A DNA stretch of 64,000 nt from Rahnella variigena (GCF_003610915.1 NZ_NSDJ01000001.1:3410001-3474000); one strand, 5' to 3'; shown: positions 1 through 8,759, counted from the first letter of the stretch. Made by a program: numbers and translations. Notes: generated from the sequence alone by a model not told the origin.

Positions 1-148
1 TACCTTCAAGACCGACAATCAATGTGCCGCGATCTTTGACTTTCTTCAGTAAACCTTCATCCGCAAAGCTGTTGCTGATAAGCCCGGTGGATAATGTCAC
101 GGCCACTGCCCCGAGGACTAAACGACGACGTAACGCTGAAAAACCCAT
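1..148 (-). CDS. tcyJ: Cystine-binding periplasmic protein FliY/TcyJ (partial, N-terminus only)
   Basis: Only the first 49 codons lie in the window; the gene runs off the left edge. The visible protein starts MGFSALRRRLVLGAVAV, a basic n-region followed by a hydrophobic stretch and a likely cleavage after SFA, then DEGLLKKVKDRGTLIVGLEG, the usual opening of a family 3 extracellular solute-binding protein. In enterobacteria this protein (FliY, also TcyJ) delivers L-cystine to the TcyLN ABC transporter and sits beside dcyD and the fliAZ operon, exactly as here. Identification rests on the short N-terminus plus synteny. It reads in the same direction as dcyD with a gap of about 135 bases. Confidence 0.85.
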   Translation of the reverse strand, partial: MGFSALRRRLVLGAVAVTLSTGLISNSFADEGLLKKVKDRGTLIVGLEG

Positions 149-283
149 ATTCACCTCAATTATTGTTCATTATAAAAAGTTATATGCCTTACTGATTTGC
201 GCACAGTAGCACCGGTCGCATCAGTTATCAGGAATATAATTCTATAATCTTAGCTCAAAAAAGCATAAGCGCATTTTAGGCGA

Positions 284-1294
284 TCAAACTTGCGGATGAT
301 ACGCAAACAGTGCCGGTGCGCCACCCGTGTGAATGAACAGGATCGGGCCTTCATCCGGGAACAAACCACGCTCGATGCCGTCGAGCAATCCGGCCATCGC
401 TTTGCCGGTATACACCGGATCCAGCAGCATGGCTTCCTGCTCTGCAAGCAGTTTTACTGCTGCCATTCCGGCTTCGTTCGGCTCACCGTAGCGCGGAGCA
501 AAATACTCATCCCACAAAATAACCGGCGGCGCATTGTCATCAAACTGAAGCGATGTTGCCAGTTCACGGGCAATGGCTTCCACTTTCGGACGCTGATCCT
601 GCGCACTGCGTGACACTGTCACGCCAATCAGTTGCGTGTCAGGCATTAAATGATGCAGTGCGACCGCCAGCCCGGCGTGAGTTCCCGCACTGCCGGAAGC
701 CACCACGACGGCGCTGAAATCAACAAAATTGGCCGAAGACTGCTCGGCGATTTCCAGTGCGCACTGCACATAGCCCAGCGCACCGAGCGCATTCGAGCCG
801 CCGACCGGCACAACGTACGGACGGAACCCCTGCGCTTCCAGACGTTCAGCCTGTTCTGCCAGCTGCGCCATCGGATCATGCAGCGCGTCGCACATCACCA
901 CTTCCACATTAAATAAATCCAGCAGCAGACGGTTACCGTTAGTCAGATAATTGGCTTCTGTGGTGCCGATGGGGTTTTCCAGCAGCGCCACGCATTTCAG
1001 ACCCAGCTTGGCGGCAACGGCCGCTGTCTGACGCACATGGTTAGACTGAATGGCCCCGGCGGTCACCAGCGTATCTGCGCCTTCTGCCAGCGCAGCGGCG
1101 GCCAGATATTCCAGCTTACGCAGCTTGTTGCCGCCCAGCGCCAGCGGCGTGATGTCGTCGCGCTTAATGTAAATATCGCGTCCGGTGAATTCCGAGAGAC
1201 GATGAAGTTTCTCCAGCGGCGTCGGGCTGCTTAAGAGTTCGAGACGGTCAAAGGCTTCCAGCCGGGTTTTAAGCAAAGAAATTTTAGCAGGCAC
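284..1294 (-). CDS. dcyD: D-cysteine desulfhydrase
   Basis: PLP-dependent enzyme that converts D-cysteine to pyruvate, ammonia and sulfide in the cytoplasm. The protein carries [20 protein letters not shown], with the PLP-binding lysine in the GGNKLRK segment, the [13 protein letters not shown] substrate motif and a C-terminal [15 protein letters not shown], all typical of the ACC deaminase/D-cysteine desulfhydrase family; about 336 residues, family 328. I chose the GTG at 1294 because AGGGGAAC lies 6 bases upstream; an in-frame GTG at 1312 would add six residues but has the Shine-Dalgarno inside its coding sequence. It follows fliZ and precedes tcyJ on the same strand, the arrangement known from E. 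coli. Confidence 0.93.
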   Translation of the reverse strand: MPAKISLLKTRLEAFDRLELLSSPTPLEKLHRLSEFTGRDIYIKRDDITPLALGGNKLRKLEYLAAAALAEGADTLVTAGAIQSNHVRQTAAVAAKLGLKCVALLENPIGTTEANYLTNGNRLLLDLFNVEVVMCDALHDPMAQLAEQAERLEAQGFRPYVVPVGGSNALGALGYVQCALEIAEQSSANFVDFSAVVVASGSAGTHAGLAVALHHLMPDTQLIGVTVSRSAQDQRPKVEAIARELATSLQFDDNAPPVILWDEYFAPRYGEPNEAGMAAVKLLAEQEAMLLDPVYTGKAMAGLLDGIERGLFPDEGPILFIHTGGAPALFAYHPQV

Positions 1295-1423
1295 AATGTT
1301 CCCCTGACGCACAGACGTGTCGCCGTGCGAAGTCGTTATAGTCGAAGTTGGGTAGAGTCTGGAGAATGGTAATAAAGTCAGTATATGAAGAATTTATACT
1401 TTGCGCAGAGCGGGATGCAAGAC

Positions 1424-1454
1424 AAAAAAACAGGCCCCCGCAGGAGCCTGTTTG
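1424..1454 (-). terminator. Rho-independent terminator after fliAZ
   Basis: Arms AACAGGC (1429-1435) and GCCTGTT (1446-1452) form a hairpin. On the minus strand it is followed by a run of seven T (1424-1430 read in reverse). It lies 12-40 bases past the fliZ stop codon, so it should end the fliAZ transcript. Confidence 0.8.
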
Positions 1455-1463
1455 TGTGTTGCG

Positions 1464-1970
1464 TTATGCAGATTTCTGCCAGGCCAGATACTGGTCGTAT
1501 TTGCGCAGGGCAATACGGTAGTTATCGTGTCCCGCCACCGGCAAATCACTGATGATCCGCTGGTGGATGCTATCCCCGGAAAGTTTATCCAGAGGATAGT
1601 TATTGGCAGAGAGGATTTCATCCAGACGGCGGAGGCGGACAACGTACTCGCGCACCGTGCTGTGATTCATCTCAGTCTGTTCGAACAGATATTGCTTAAA
1701 CGCCATAATGTCGAAATAAGACGAATGGCTGTTACAGCTTATCTCACTGCAAAAACGACACAGTGCGGTCAGTTCCTGCGACAGGTTGTGCCACACGTCA
1801 TCATCAATAGGCTGATCCATCTTGGCGATGGCCTCTTTATTGATGATTTGCCCGCGAAACACCAAGGCCATCCTGTCGAGTTCTTTTGCACACTGTGAGC
1901 AGTGAGTCTGACTGTGTTTAAAATCTTTAAGATAACGGCTTAAAGGCCTTGTTTTGATTCCCGCTGGCAT
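1464..1970 (-). CDS. fliZ: Flagellar regulatory protein FliZ
   Basis: 168-residue cytoplasmic regulator encoded downstream of fliA. The sequence shows the family features: basic N-terminus (SRYLKDFKHSQTHCSQCAKELDR), a cysteine-containing middle (CRFCSEISCNSHSSYFD) and a C-terminal region resembling a tyrosine-recombinase core-binding domain (YVVRLRRLDEILSANNYPL ... YRIALRKYDQYLAWQ). In E. coli and Salmonella FliZ antagonises sigma-S promoters or raises FlhDC activity during motility. It starts 54 bases after the fliA stop, in the same orientation, and is followed by a terminator, so it forms a fliAZ operon. Confidence 0.93.
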   Translation of the reverse strand: MPAGIKTRPLSRYLKDFKHSQTHCSQCAKELDRMALVFRGQIINKEAIAKMDQPIDDDVWHNLSQELTALCRFCSEISCNSHSSYFDIMAFKQYLFEQTEMNHSTVREYVVRLRRLDEILSANNYPLDKLSGDSIHQRIISDLPVAGHDNYRIALRKYDQYLAWQKSA

Positions 1971-2024
1971 AAATTTATTCCTGATAAGGGATATAAAATG
2001 TATAACCGGCCAGGAAAAAGCGGA

Positions 2025-2747
2025 TCAGTGGTCGTTTGCCAGACGTGTGCGCAAGCGCTTAATCGCCTGACTGTGGAGCTGGCTTACCCGGGATTCCCCG
2101 ACATCCAGCACCGCCCCGATCTCTTTTAAATTCAACTCTTCCTGGTAGTAAAGCGTAAGTACCATCTTTTCCCGTTCTGGTAACGCATCGATAGCTTCCA
2201 TCACCCGGTGGCGCAAATTGCCCTCCAACAGATGATGTAACGGGTTGGCCTCTTCGTGCCCTTCCATCAATGCCTCGGCAGTATCGCCGTGCTCTTCACG
2301 CCACTCGTCATATGAAAACAACTGGCTGCTGTTCGTGTCCATTAATATTTGCCGGTATTCCTCAATGGGAATATCCAGCGTCTGCGCCACCTCTCCTTCA
2401 CTCGGTGGTCGCCCTAATTTTTGTTCTGCGCTATGCATCGCCTGAGACACTTCGCGCGCGTTACGTCTGACGCTGCGTGGTACCCAGTCGCGGCTGCGCA
2501 ACTCATCAAGCATTGCACCGCGGATACGCTGGACGGCATACGTAGTAAACGCCGTTCCCTGCATCGCATCAAAACGCTCAACCGCATTTAACAGGCCGAT
2601 CCCTCCCGCTTGCAGTAGATCATCAAGCTCTACGCTGGCGGGAAGCCGCACCTGCAAACGCAGGGCTTCATGGCGCACGAGCGGAACATAGCGCTGCCAC
2701 AAAGAATTTTTGTCTATCACGCCGTCGGCGGTATACAGATCGCTCAC
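2025..2747 (-). CDS. fliA: RNA polymerase sigma factor for flagellar genes (sigma-28)
   Basis: 240 residues, normal length for FliA. Sigma region 2 is recognisable at roughly residues 15-90 (RYVPLVRHEALRLQVRLP, ELDDLLQAGGIGLLNAVERF, FTTYAVQRIRGAMLDELRS), region 3 near 95-145, and region 4 near 180-235 with the helix-turn-helix LNLKEIGAVLDVGESRVSQL. It directs RNA polymerase to class 3 flagellar promoters; two exact matches to its consensus lie upstream of fliC and fliD in this window. It is cotranscribed with fliZ. Its own upstream region (2748-2930) does not hold an exact sigma-28 site on the minus strand, so it is presumably switched on by FlhDC with sigma-70, which I infer from the family. 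Confidence 0.97.
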   Translation of the reverse strand: MSDLYTADGVIDKNSLWQRYVPLVRHEALRLQVRLPASVELDDLLQAGGIGLLNAVERFDAMQGTAFTTYAVQRIRGAMLDELRSRDWVPRSVRRNAREVSQAMHSAEQKLGRPPSEGEVAQTLDIPIEEYRQILMDTNSSQLFSYDEWREEHGDTAEALMEGHEEANPLHHLLEGNLRHRVMEAIDALPEREKMVLTLYYQEELNLKEIGAVLDVGESRVSQLHSQAIKRLRTRLANDH

Positions 2748-3053
2748 TGTCGTAACCTGGCAAATTGAGGGTCAGTATCATTGTGCCAGTGCTATTTGCT
2801 GTTCAATCGGCTGAATAAGGCCAGAAAAGCGCGGTTATTTTGATTATGTCTCGCACATTCTGTTTTTGACTGCCCATCACGACGCGCGAACGATGGTATA
2901 AAAAACCATCACAACATAAAGATTATCCTAAATTATACCAGCGAATGGTTTTCATTTAACCCACTGAATCGTAAATTTTGGTTAAAAAAAACCCCGCCGA
3001 AGCGGGGTTTAAGCTGTTTATGACCGGACTGCGTAATTTGTCTGCGAAGACAA
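2748..3053. other. Intergenic region between fliC (3' end) and fliA (5' end)
   Basis: No gene of its own. The left half should hold the fliA promoter on the minus strand; I see no exact sigma-28 consensus there and cannot place FlhDC sites with confidence. The right part contains the fliC terminator at 2982-3010. No small ORF with a good ribosome-binding site was found. Confidence 0.6.
2982..3010 (-). terminator. Rho-independent terminator of fliC
   Basis: Perfect 9-base-pair stem AAACCCCGC (2989-2997) / GCGGGGTTT (3002-3010) with a four-base CGAA loop, followed on the minus strand by eight T. It lies about 45 bases past the fliC stop. Confidence 0.92.
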
Positions 3054-4778
3054 TTATTGCAGCAGGGACAGTACAGACTGAGGAACCTGGTTAGCTTTCG
3101 CCAATACTGAAGTACCCGCCTGCTGCAGGATCTGTGCTTTAGACATTGCTGAAACTTCAGTTGCGTAGTCAGCATCCTGAATACGGCTCTGTGCAGAAGA
3201 CAGGTTAGTTGTAGTGTTAGCCAGGTTGGTGATGGCAGAATCGAAACGGTTCTGAACCGCACCCAGAGATGAACGGAATTTGTCAACTTTAGCGATTGCA
3301 GCATCCAGAGCGGCCAGTGGATCTGCAGTTGCAGTGCCAGTGCTGGTGGTATTGGTAGTCAGTTTACCGGTGCTGCTAACGTAAGCAGTTGAACCCACAG
3401 TTTCCGCGTATTTACCGGTAGCACCAGTACCATTTGAAGCAACGGTCACAGCCCCAGTGTCTTTATCAACTGCGTAATTAACAGTTACAGCAGCAGTTGT
3501 TGTCATATCGCCATCGCCATCAACATAGGTGTCAGCTGACTTGCCAGCATCTGCTGCAGTTGTGGTACCGCCACCGAAGTTGGCACTATAAGTCTGCACA
3601 CCGGAGTTGTAGGTGATCTTAGCGTTTGTAACTGTGCCAGCAGCGTTAGCGCCACTCACATCAGACAATACAGAATCAGCACTAACGGTTTTAGTATAAG
3701 AAAGACCTGCTGCACTACCTGCGAAGTTATAGGTCGTGTCACCTAACTTCACTGAACTAGCGTTTGTTGTGTTCGCATCAGCAGCTGTATAGAGAGCATT
3801 AAGAGTCGCTTGAGTTGGGGTACCGGTACCGGTGTTGTTAGTAGTCAGGCTGCCATCAGCAGTAATATATGCTGCTTTACCGCCAACTGTGAGGTTACCA
3901 TTAGCATCAGCAACGAAATCAACAGAACCAGTACCCGAAGTGTATGTACCATTGGCAGTACTGCCCGTTACTGGCTTCAGCGTATCAGCAAAAGTACCCA
4001 CATCAGCAGTAGCGACATTTGCAGTGGTTGTGAAATTACCCTTAGTTGCATCATACGTATAGGTGGTTGTGCCGGCAGCAGTTGTTGTTGCAACGGTATC
4101 ACCTGTGTTCAATTTGGCGAAAGCCTGGCTAGAAGACAATGCGGCAAACTTGGTAGTTACCGCGTAAGTACCGTCTGCTGATGGGGTCGTTGTCCCTGCA
4201 GCATTGATATCACTCACAGTTGCTGCTTTGTTAGCGATAGTACCAGAACCGTTAACGTTGAAACCGTTCAGACCCAGAGTCGTAGAGTCAATTTTCTGCA
4301 GGTCGATGGAGATAGTCTGGCCATCGTTAGCGCCAACCTGAATTTTCATGGTCTGGTCAGAAGCCAGTACGTTCACGCCGTTGAACTGAGTCTGGCCAGA
4401 TACGCGGTCGATTTCAGACAGACGGGAACTGATTTCGTCCTGGATTGAGCTCAGGTCAGATGCAGAGTTGGTGCCGTTAGCAGCCTGAACAGACAGCTCA
4501 CGGATACGTTGTAAGTTGTTGTTGATTTCGCTCAGTGAACCTTCAGTGGTCTGCGCAACGGAGATACCGTCGTTGGCGTTACGTGAAGCCTGAGTCAGGC
4601 CATTGATGTTAGAAGTGAAACGGTTAGCAATCGCCTGACCAGCAGCATCGTCTTTTGCGCTATTGATACGCAGACCGGAGGACAGACGCTCGATAGCGGT
4701 GCTCAGTGCGGACTGGGATTTGTTCATGTTGTTCTGAGTCATCAGAGACAGCGTGTTGGTATTGATAACTTGAGCCAT
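3054..4778 (-). CDS. fliC: Flagellin FliC
   Basis: 574-residue flagellin, the subunit of the filament, exported through the flagellar type III gate. The conserved D0/D1 N-terminus (MAQVINTNTLSLMTQNN, LSSGLRINSAKDDAAGQAIA) spans about residues 1-175 and the C-terminal D1/D0 region (LANTTTNLSSAQSRIQDADY ... QSVLSLLQ) about residues 485-574. The centre (about 180-480) is the surface-exposed variable domain, extremely rich in Thr, Ala, Gly and Ser and with almost no Cys. AAGGAA lies 8 bases before the ATG. An exact sigma-28 promoter sits about 70-100 bases upstream on the minus strand. Only one flagellin gene is present in this window. Confidence 0.97.
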   Translation of the reverse strand: MAQVINTNTLSLMTQNNMNKSQSALSTAIERLSSGLRINSAKDDAAGQAIANRFTSNINGLTQASRNANDGISVAQTTEGSLSEINNNLQRIRELSVQAANGTNSASDLSSIQDEISSRLSEIDRVSGQTQFNGVNVLASDQTMKIQVGANDGQTISIDLQKIDSTTLGLNGFNVNGSGTIANKAATVSDINAAGTTTPSADGTYAVTTKFAALSSSQAFAKLNTGDTVATTTAAGTTTYTYDATKGNFTTTANVATADVGTFADTLKPVTGSTANGTYTSGTGSVDFVADANGNLTVGGKAAYITADGSLTTNNTGTGTPTQATLNALYTAADANTTNASSVKLGDTTYNFAGSAAGLSYTKTVSADSVLSDVSGANAAGTVTNAKITYNSGVQTYSANFGGGTTTAADAGKSADTYVDGDGDMTTTAAVTVNYAVDKDTGAVTVASNGTGATGKYAETVGSTAYVSSTGKLTTNTTSTGTATADPLAALDAAIAKVDKFRSSLGAVQNRFDSAITNLANTTTNLSSAQSRIQDADYATEVSAMSKAQILQQAGTSVLAKANQVPQSVLSLLQ

Positions 4779-4848
4779 GAGTGTATTCCTTCAAATCTGG
4801 TTAAGGGTTCGGGCTTATTGCCCACGGCGTTCATCACCGTCCAAACTT

Positions 4849-4875
4849 GTATCGGCGCTTCACCCGCAACCTTTA
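4849..4875 (-). promoter_or_regulatory. Sigma-28 (FliA) promoter of fliC
   Basis: Read on the minus strand: TAAA (4875-4872), exactly 15 bases, then GCCGATAC (4856-4849). The consensus is TAAA-N15-GCCGATAA, so only the last base differs. It faces fliC with a leader of about 65 bases. Confidence 0.88.
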
Positions 4876-4967
4876 GAATTATTTCTCAAAAAATCCTGAT
4901 TTCTTACTTTGAGAATTACCCTTCCTTATACCTTCTATTCACGCCATTACTTTTTGTTGCATTCCAT

Positions 4968-4994
4968 TAAACTTTTTCTCCGTCGTGCCGATAG
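4968..4994 (+). promoter_or_regulatory. Sigma-28 (FliA) promoter of fliDST
   Basis: TAAA (4968-4971), exactly 15 bases, then GCCGATAG (4987-4994); one mismatch to TAAA-N15-GCCGATAA. It points to fliD, which starts about 40 bases downstream, and lies back to back with the fliC promoter. Confidence 0.88.
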
Positions 4995-5033
4995 GGCTTA
5001 AAGACTCTTATACAACACAAGTAAAGGATACAT

Positions 5034-6464
5034 ATGGCCACTGTCTCTTCATTAGGTATCGGCTCAGGCTTGGACCTGTCCACGTTGCTGGATAACCTGA
5101 CCACCGCAGAAAAGGCGCGTCTTACGCCAATCACCACAGCTCAGACAAAGTACAGTGCCCAGTTAACGGCTTACGGCACAATGCAAAGCGCACTACAGAC
5201 CTTTGCAGATGCTGCAACTGCATTAGGTTCGGCCAAGACTTATGGAACTACAACAGCGACCTCCAGCAATACCACTGCATTGAGTGCAACCACCACCACC
5301 GGTGCAGCCGCAGGTAAATATACTATTTCGGTCGGTCAGCTTGCTGCATCACAGTCTCTGATTTCTGCTTCACAAACAAGTAACACTGCAGCGCTAGGCA
5401 GTACTACTTCTGGTAACGCCAGGACCCTGACCATCAGTCAGGGTGACGGAAGTAAACCACTGAGCATCAGCCTTACTGACAGCCAGACATCTTTGACCGG
5501 CGTACGAGACGCAATAAATAAAGCGGGCGGAGGCGTCACTGCCAGTATCGTAAAAGTCTCTGACAGCAGCTATAAGCTGGTGCTAAGCGCTAACAATACC
5601 GGTACAGATTCAAAGATGACTTTAAGTGTTACGGGTGATGACCAGCTGAATAATATTATTGGTTATGACTCTTCCAATGACACAGGTGCAATGACCGAAA
5701 ACACTCCGGCAGCTAACGCGCAGTTAACGTTTAATGGAATATCTTTGGAGCGCCAAAGTAATACCATAAGCGATATACAAGACGGCATTACTCTGAATCT
5801 GGCCAGCACTACCACCGCTGATGCAACACTGACCATCGCGAAAGATACCAGCACAGCATCGACGGCAATAACCACTTTTGTTAATGCGTATAACTCCTTG
5901 CAAGATACGTTCAGTAACCTGACGAAGTACACCGCGACTACTGTCAATTCGGATGCTCAAGATACTTCGAATGGTGTTCTGTTGGGCGACAGCACATTGC
6001 GTTCAATTCAAACACAATTGAAATCAGCAATTGGCGTTTCCAGTGGTTCTAACTCTGTCAACACTCTGGCAAGTATTGGGATAACCAGCGATCCGACAAC
6101 CGGCAAGCTGGTTATAGACAGCACAAAATTGAGTACTGCACTCACCAGCACTACCAGCGCCGTCCAAACTATGATGGTGGGCGATGGAAAAACAACTGGC
6201 ATCATGACCAACATCAGTAATCTCAATGCCAATTTCCTGAATGCAAACACCGGCACGATTGCTAATGCTTCAACTTCTGTAAATAACACCCTTAAACAAC
6301 TGACCAAGCAATACAACTCGGTTAATGACAGCATCAACGACACCATCGCCCGTTATAAAACGCAATTCACTGCGCTTGATGTCTCGATTCAGAAGCTCAA
6401 CAGCACCGCGACTTATCTGACGCAGCAGTTCGAAGCCATGTCCTCATCAAGTTCAAGCTCGTAA
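5034..6464 (+). CDS. fliD: Flagellar filament cap protein FliD (HAP2)
   Basis: 476-residue capping protein that sits at the tip of the filament and helps flagellin fold into place. The N-terminal D0 segment MATVSSLGIGSGLDLSTLLD and TTAEKARLTPI is the FliD_N signature; the C-terminal part (TTGIMTNISNLNANFL ... IARYKTQFTALDVSIQKLNS) is FliD_C with its final coiled coil. The middle is Ser/Thr/Asn rich as usual. AAAGGATACAT precedes the ATG. It is the first gene of fliDST, expressed from its own sigma-28 promoter, and lies divergent from fliC. Confidence 0.96.
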   Translation: MATVSSLGIGSGLDLSTLLDNLTTAEKARLTPITTAQTKYSAQLTAYGTMQSALQTFADAATALGSAKTYGTTTATSSNTTALSATTTTGAAAGKYTISVGQLAASQSLISASQTSNTAALGSTTSGNARTLTISQGDGSKPLSISLTDSQTSLTGVRDAINKAGGGVTASIVKVSDSSYKLVLSANNTGTDSKMTLSVTGDDQLNNIIGYDSSNDTGAMTENTPAANAQLTFNGISLERQSNTISDIQDGITLNLASTTTADATLTIAKDTSTASTAITTFVNAYNSLQDTFSNLTKYTATTVNSDAQDTSNGVLLGDSTLRSIQTQLKSAIGVSSGSNSVNTLASIGITSDPTTGKLVIDSTKLSTALTSTTSAVQTMMVGDGKTTGIMTNISNLNANFLNANTGTIANASTSVNNTLKQLTKQYNSVNDSINDTIARYKTQFTALDVSIQKLNSTATYLTQQFEAMSSSSSSS

Positions 6465-6475
6465 GGAAACAGATT

Positions 6476-6913
6476 ATGTATAACGCTAAAGGAACTCAGG
6501 CCTACGCTCAGGTAGGCCTCGAAAGTGGCGTAATGAGCGCCACACCTTATCAGCTGGTGACGATGTTATTCGACGGGGCGCGCAGCGCCCTGATCCGTGC
6601 ACGCATCTTTATGCAACAAGACAGCATTGCCGAAAAAGGCAAATCACTGTCTATGGCGATCAACATTATCGACAGCGGATTAAAAGCCGGATTAAGTCGC
6701 GAGAAAGGCGATCCTGAATTAGTGGATAACCTGGAAGCGCTTTATTCCTATATGGTCCGTCGTTTATTACATGCCAATTTACACAACGATCAAGAGGCCA
6801 TCACGGAAGTGCTGGCCTTGCTTGAAAACATCGCCGATGCCTGGCGGCAAATCGGCCCAAACTACCACCCGTCGCAGGACCAATATAATGGATCAACATC
6901 AGTATCTGGTTAA
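6476..6913 (+). CDS. fliS: Flagellin export chaperone FliS
   Basis: 145 residues; binds the C-terminus of FliC in the cytoplasm, preventing early polymerisation and delivering it to the export gate. The N-terminus MYNAKGTQAYAQVGLESGVM and the core YQLVTMLFDGARSALIRAR are characteristic. The helical bundle ends near residue 125 and the tail is disordered. It begins 11 bases after the fliD stop and its last 26 bases overlap the start of fliT, so the two are probably translationally coupled. Confidence 0.96.
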   Translation: MYNAKGTQAYAQVGLESGVMSATPYQLVTMLFDGARSALIRARIFMQQDSIAEKGKSLSMAINIIDSGLKAGLSREKGDPELVDNLEALYSYMVRRLLHANLHNDQEAITEVLALLENIADAWRQIGPNYHPSQDQYNGSTSVSG

Positions 6914-7250
6914 TGAATATCAACTGATCCTGTCTTTAAGCGAGCAGATGTTGCGGCTGGCGAATGAAGAGAAATGGGATGAGCTGGTCGAGCTCGAAGT
7001 CGGTTACGTTAAAGCAGTAGAAGCAACGACGAAATTACCGATGTCAGAACAGACATCGATCATGGTTCAGAATGATATCCGCCGTTATTTGCGTATCATT
7101 CTGGATAATGAAAATACGGTTAAAACGTTATTACAAGCGCGGATGAAAAAACTCACCGAGCTGATCGGGCAGTCGTCAAAACAACAACAAGTAAATATGA
7201 CTTACGGAAAGATTGATCTCCGTTCGATCGCATTTGGCGATCGCCAGTAA
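6888..7250 (+). CDS. fliT: Flagellar chaperone FliT
   Basis: 120-residue all-helical protein that acts as export chaperone for FliD and, in enterobacteria, as an anti-FlhDC factor. The start is taken at the ATG at 6888 (MDQHQYLVNEYQLILSLSEQ), which lies inside the 3' end of fliS and matches the usual FliT N-terminus; an in-frame ATG further upstream at 6771 would only add residues translated through fliS. The LVELEVGYVKAVEA segment and the C-terminal YGKIDLRS fit the family. No clear terminator follows in the next 200 bases. Confidence 0.9.
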   Translation: MDQHQYLVNEYQLILSLSEQMLRLANEEKWDELVELEVGYVKAVEATTKLPMSEQTSIMVQNDIRRYLRIILDNENTVKTLLQARMKKLTELIGQSSKQQQVNMTYGKIDLRSIAFGDRQ

Positions 7251-7478
7251 TTATTGATCCCTGAAAAATTTAAAGTTAAGTTGGTTTTACTTTTCAATAT
7301 TTCTTGTACAAAAGTTTTCAGAGGCAGAGAGCGCCTGGCTGCCAGGGCTGGCACTCTCTGGTCTTCTCTTGTGAAACCCGTACCATCCGGCAGCCTGTTT
7401 GTTGTATCAGCATGAGCGGGACTTTATATCAGGCAGCAAGCAACAAATTGCGGTCGTCTTTTTTCGGGCATCATCAAC

Positions 7479-8333
7479 ATGGTTCGTAAAATAAAAGTGA
7501 CACCAGGGATAGGAACTATTTCACTGCTTATTCAGCACAGTGAACTTTTTATTCATGATGTTTATATTAATAAGCCACAGTTGATCCTTGTTCAGAATGG
7601 CAGTCTTTCAATAAACTATCAGGAACAACAGGTTACGCTGCAATCCGGCGAAATGCTGGTTCTTAACAGCGGACAAACCCTGAGCCTGACACACCATCTT
7701 TCCGATAACGGCCCGTTCAGCAGCGCCATTATGGCGTGGGATCATCAGTTACTCACCGATGCCGGGCTGCATGCCACCGGCTTTAGTCCGCCGCTTATCT
7801 CTGTCGAAAACTTACAGGTTATTCCGCATATTCCCACCGCCTTTAAACAAAGTTTTACCGACACGCACAGCGCCATTCTCTGGCACCACGGCCTGCCCGC
7901 AGCCATTACCCGCCACCGCATGATCGAACAACTCTTATGGTTATCACAGCTCGGCGTGCGTTATTCGCTGCAACACCCTGAAACCGTCACAGAACAGGTG
8001 CGCGAACTGCTGATCAATAATCTGCATAAATCATTTACGGCGGCAGAAGTGGCCGAAAATCTGATGATGAACGAGGTGATGCTGCGAAGACGTCTGGCGG
8101 CAGAAGATTGTGTCCTGAGAAATCTGATGATTGATGTACGCATGACCCATGCCCTGCGGCTTTTGCAATGTACAGATCTGGCGATTTCGAATATTGCCCA
8201 TCAGGTCGGCTATGAAAGTGCTTCACGTTTTGCGGAGCGTTTTCGTAAACGTTTTGGCTTCGCCCCGACCGCCATTCGCGGACATTTGCGCCCTCTTTCG
8301 GCGCAGACGCAAGGCACAACCGAAGAAATATAA
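7479..8333 (+). CDS. AraC-family transcriptional regulator
   Basis: 284 residues. The C-terminal 100 residues contain the two helix-turn-helix units of the AraC/XylS family: SFTAAEVAENLMMNEVMLRR for the first and ISNIAHQVGYESASRFAERF followed by RKRFGFAPTAIRG for the second. The N-terminal 150 residues look like a cupin-type sensor (LVQNGSLSINYQEQQVTLQSGEM). The overall pattern resembles single-component enterobacterial regulators of the GadX/AdiY/EutR type, but I cannot name the target. It stands alone between fliT and the small membrane-peptide gene at 8453, with about 230 bases of leader. Nothing in the sequence shows an inducer. Confidence 0.85.
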   Translation: MVRKIKVTPGIGTISLLIQHSELFIHDVYINKPQLILVQNGSLSINYQEQQVTLQSGEMLVLNSGQTLSLTHHLSDNGPFSSAIMAWDHQLLTDAGLHATGFSPPLISVENLQVIPHIPTAFKQSFTDTHSAILWHHGLPAAITRHRMIEQLLWLSQLGVRYSLQHPETVTEQVRELLINNLHKSFTAAEVAENLMMNEVMLRRRLAAEDCVLRNLMIDVRMTHALRLLQCTDLAISNIAHQVGYESASRFAERFRKRFGFAPTAIRGHLRPLSAQTQGTTEEI

Positions 8334-8452
8334 CAATTCACACCAAAGCGCCACACAACAAAACCTTGAGTAACATCACACAATAATTGATTACCAGATG
8401 TTAACGGAATATCATACCCGCCGTCATTTTTATCCATATTCAGGGGTCAGTA

Positions 8453-8629
8453 GTGCACGTTTGGTGGGAAGTTATTAAGACGATTTACTGGGGCGGACTG
8501 GGTATTGCGGTATTGTTTACCCTTCTGGTGAGCCGTGACACGATTAAAATAAGATTGTTAACCTCCGGCATTATCGGTTTCACCTGGCCTATGAGCCTGC
8601 CCGTGGTGATGTTGTTCTCTCTGTTCTGA
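8453..8629 (+). CDS. GhoT/OrtT-family small membrane toxin-like protein
   Basis: 58-residue peptide. The C-terminus GFTWPMSLPVVMLFSLF matches the conserved ending of the GhoT/OrtT family (E. coli GhoT and OrtT end in a TWPMS(L/F)PVALLFSLF segment), and a first transmembrane helix lies at about residues 9-23 (IYWGGLGIAVLFTLLV) followed by a short basic loop SRDTIKIRLL and a second helix. GhoT damages the inner membrane and lowers ATP; OrtT is an orphan relative linked to the stringent response. The start is GTG, with AGGGG 6 bases upstream and no in-frame ATG before it. No GhoS-like antitoxin is adjacent, so it resembles orphan OrtT. Function is inferred from the family only. Confidence 0.75.
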   Translation: MHVWWEVIKTIYWGGLGIAVLFTLLVSRDTIKIRLLTSGIIGFTWPMSLPVVMLFSLF

Positions 8630-8668
8630 TGCATAGTGCCTGATGCATAGTGCCTGATGAATAGTGCC
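8627..8668. repeat. Three tandem copies of a 14-base unit
   Basis: TGATGCATAGTGCC at 8627-8640 and 8641-8654 is exact; the third copy at 8655-8668 has one change (TGATGAATAGTGCC). The first copy begins on the TGA stop of the GhoT-like gene, so replication slippage here would not alter the peptide. Confidence 0.9.
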
Positions 8669-8683
8669 TCTAGATATTGGCCA

Positions 8684-8724
8684 AAAGAAAACCCGGCCTG
8701 ACCTGTAAGGGTCAAAACCGGGTT
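8684..8724 (-). terminator. Hairpin terminator between the convergent GhoT-like and Pmp3 genes
   Basis: AACCCGG (8690-8696) pairs with CCGGGTT (8718-8724), with an inner stem TGACC/GGTCA. Read on the minus strand the hairpin is followed by TTTTCTTTT, so it should end the Pmp3-type transcript; on the plus strand the tail is poor. Confidence 0.7.
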
Positions 8725-8759
8725 ATGTTCAAAACGCTGTATCTTTAGGGTTCTGCCGA

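Noticed and set aside
4770..4970. 66-codon frame in the fliC-fliD divergent region
   Set aside because: It overlaps both sigma-28 promoters and has no coding signature.
7304..7489. 61-codon plus-strand frame upstream of the AraC gene
   Set aside because: No ribosome-binding site, Cys/Arg/Ser-rich unnatural composition, overlaps the AraC start region.
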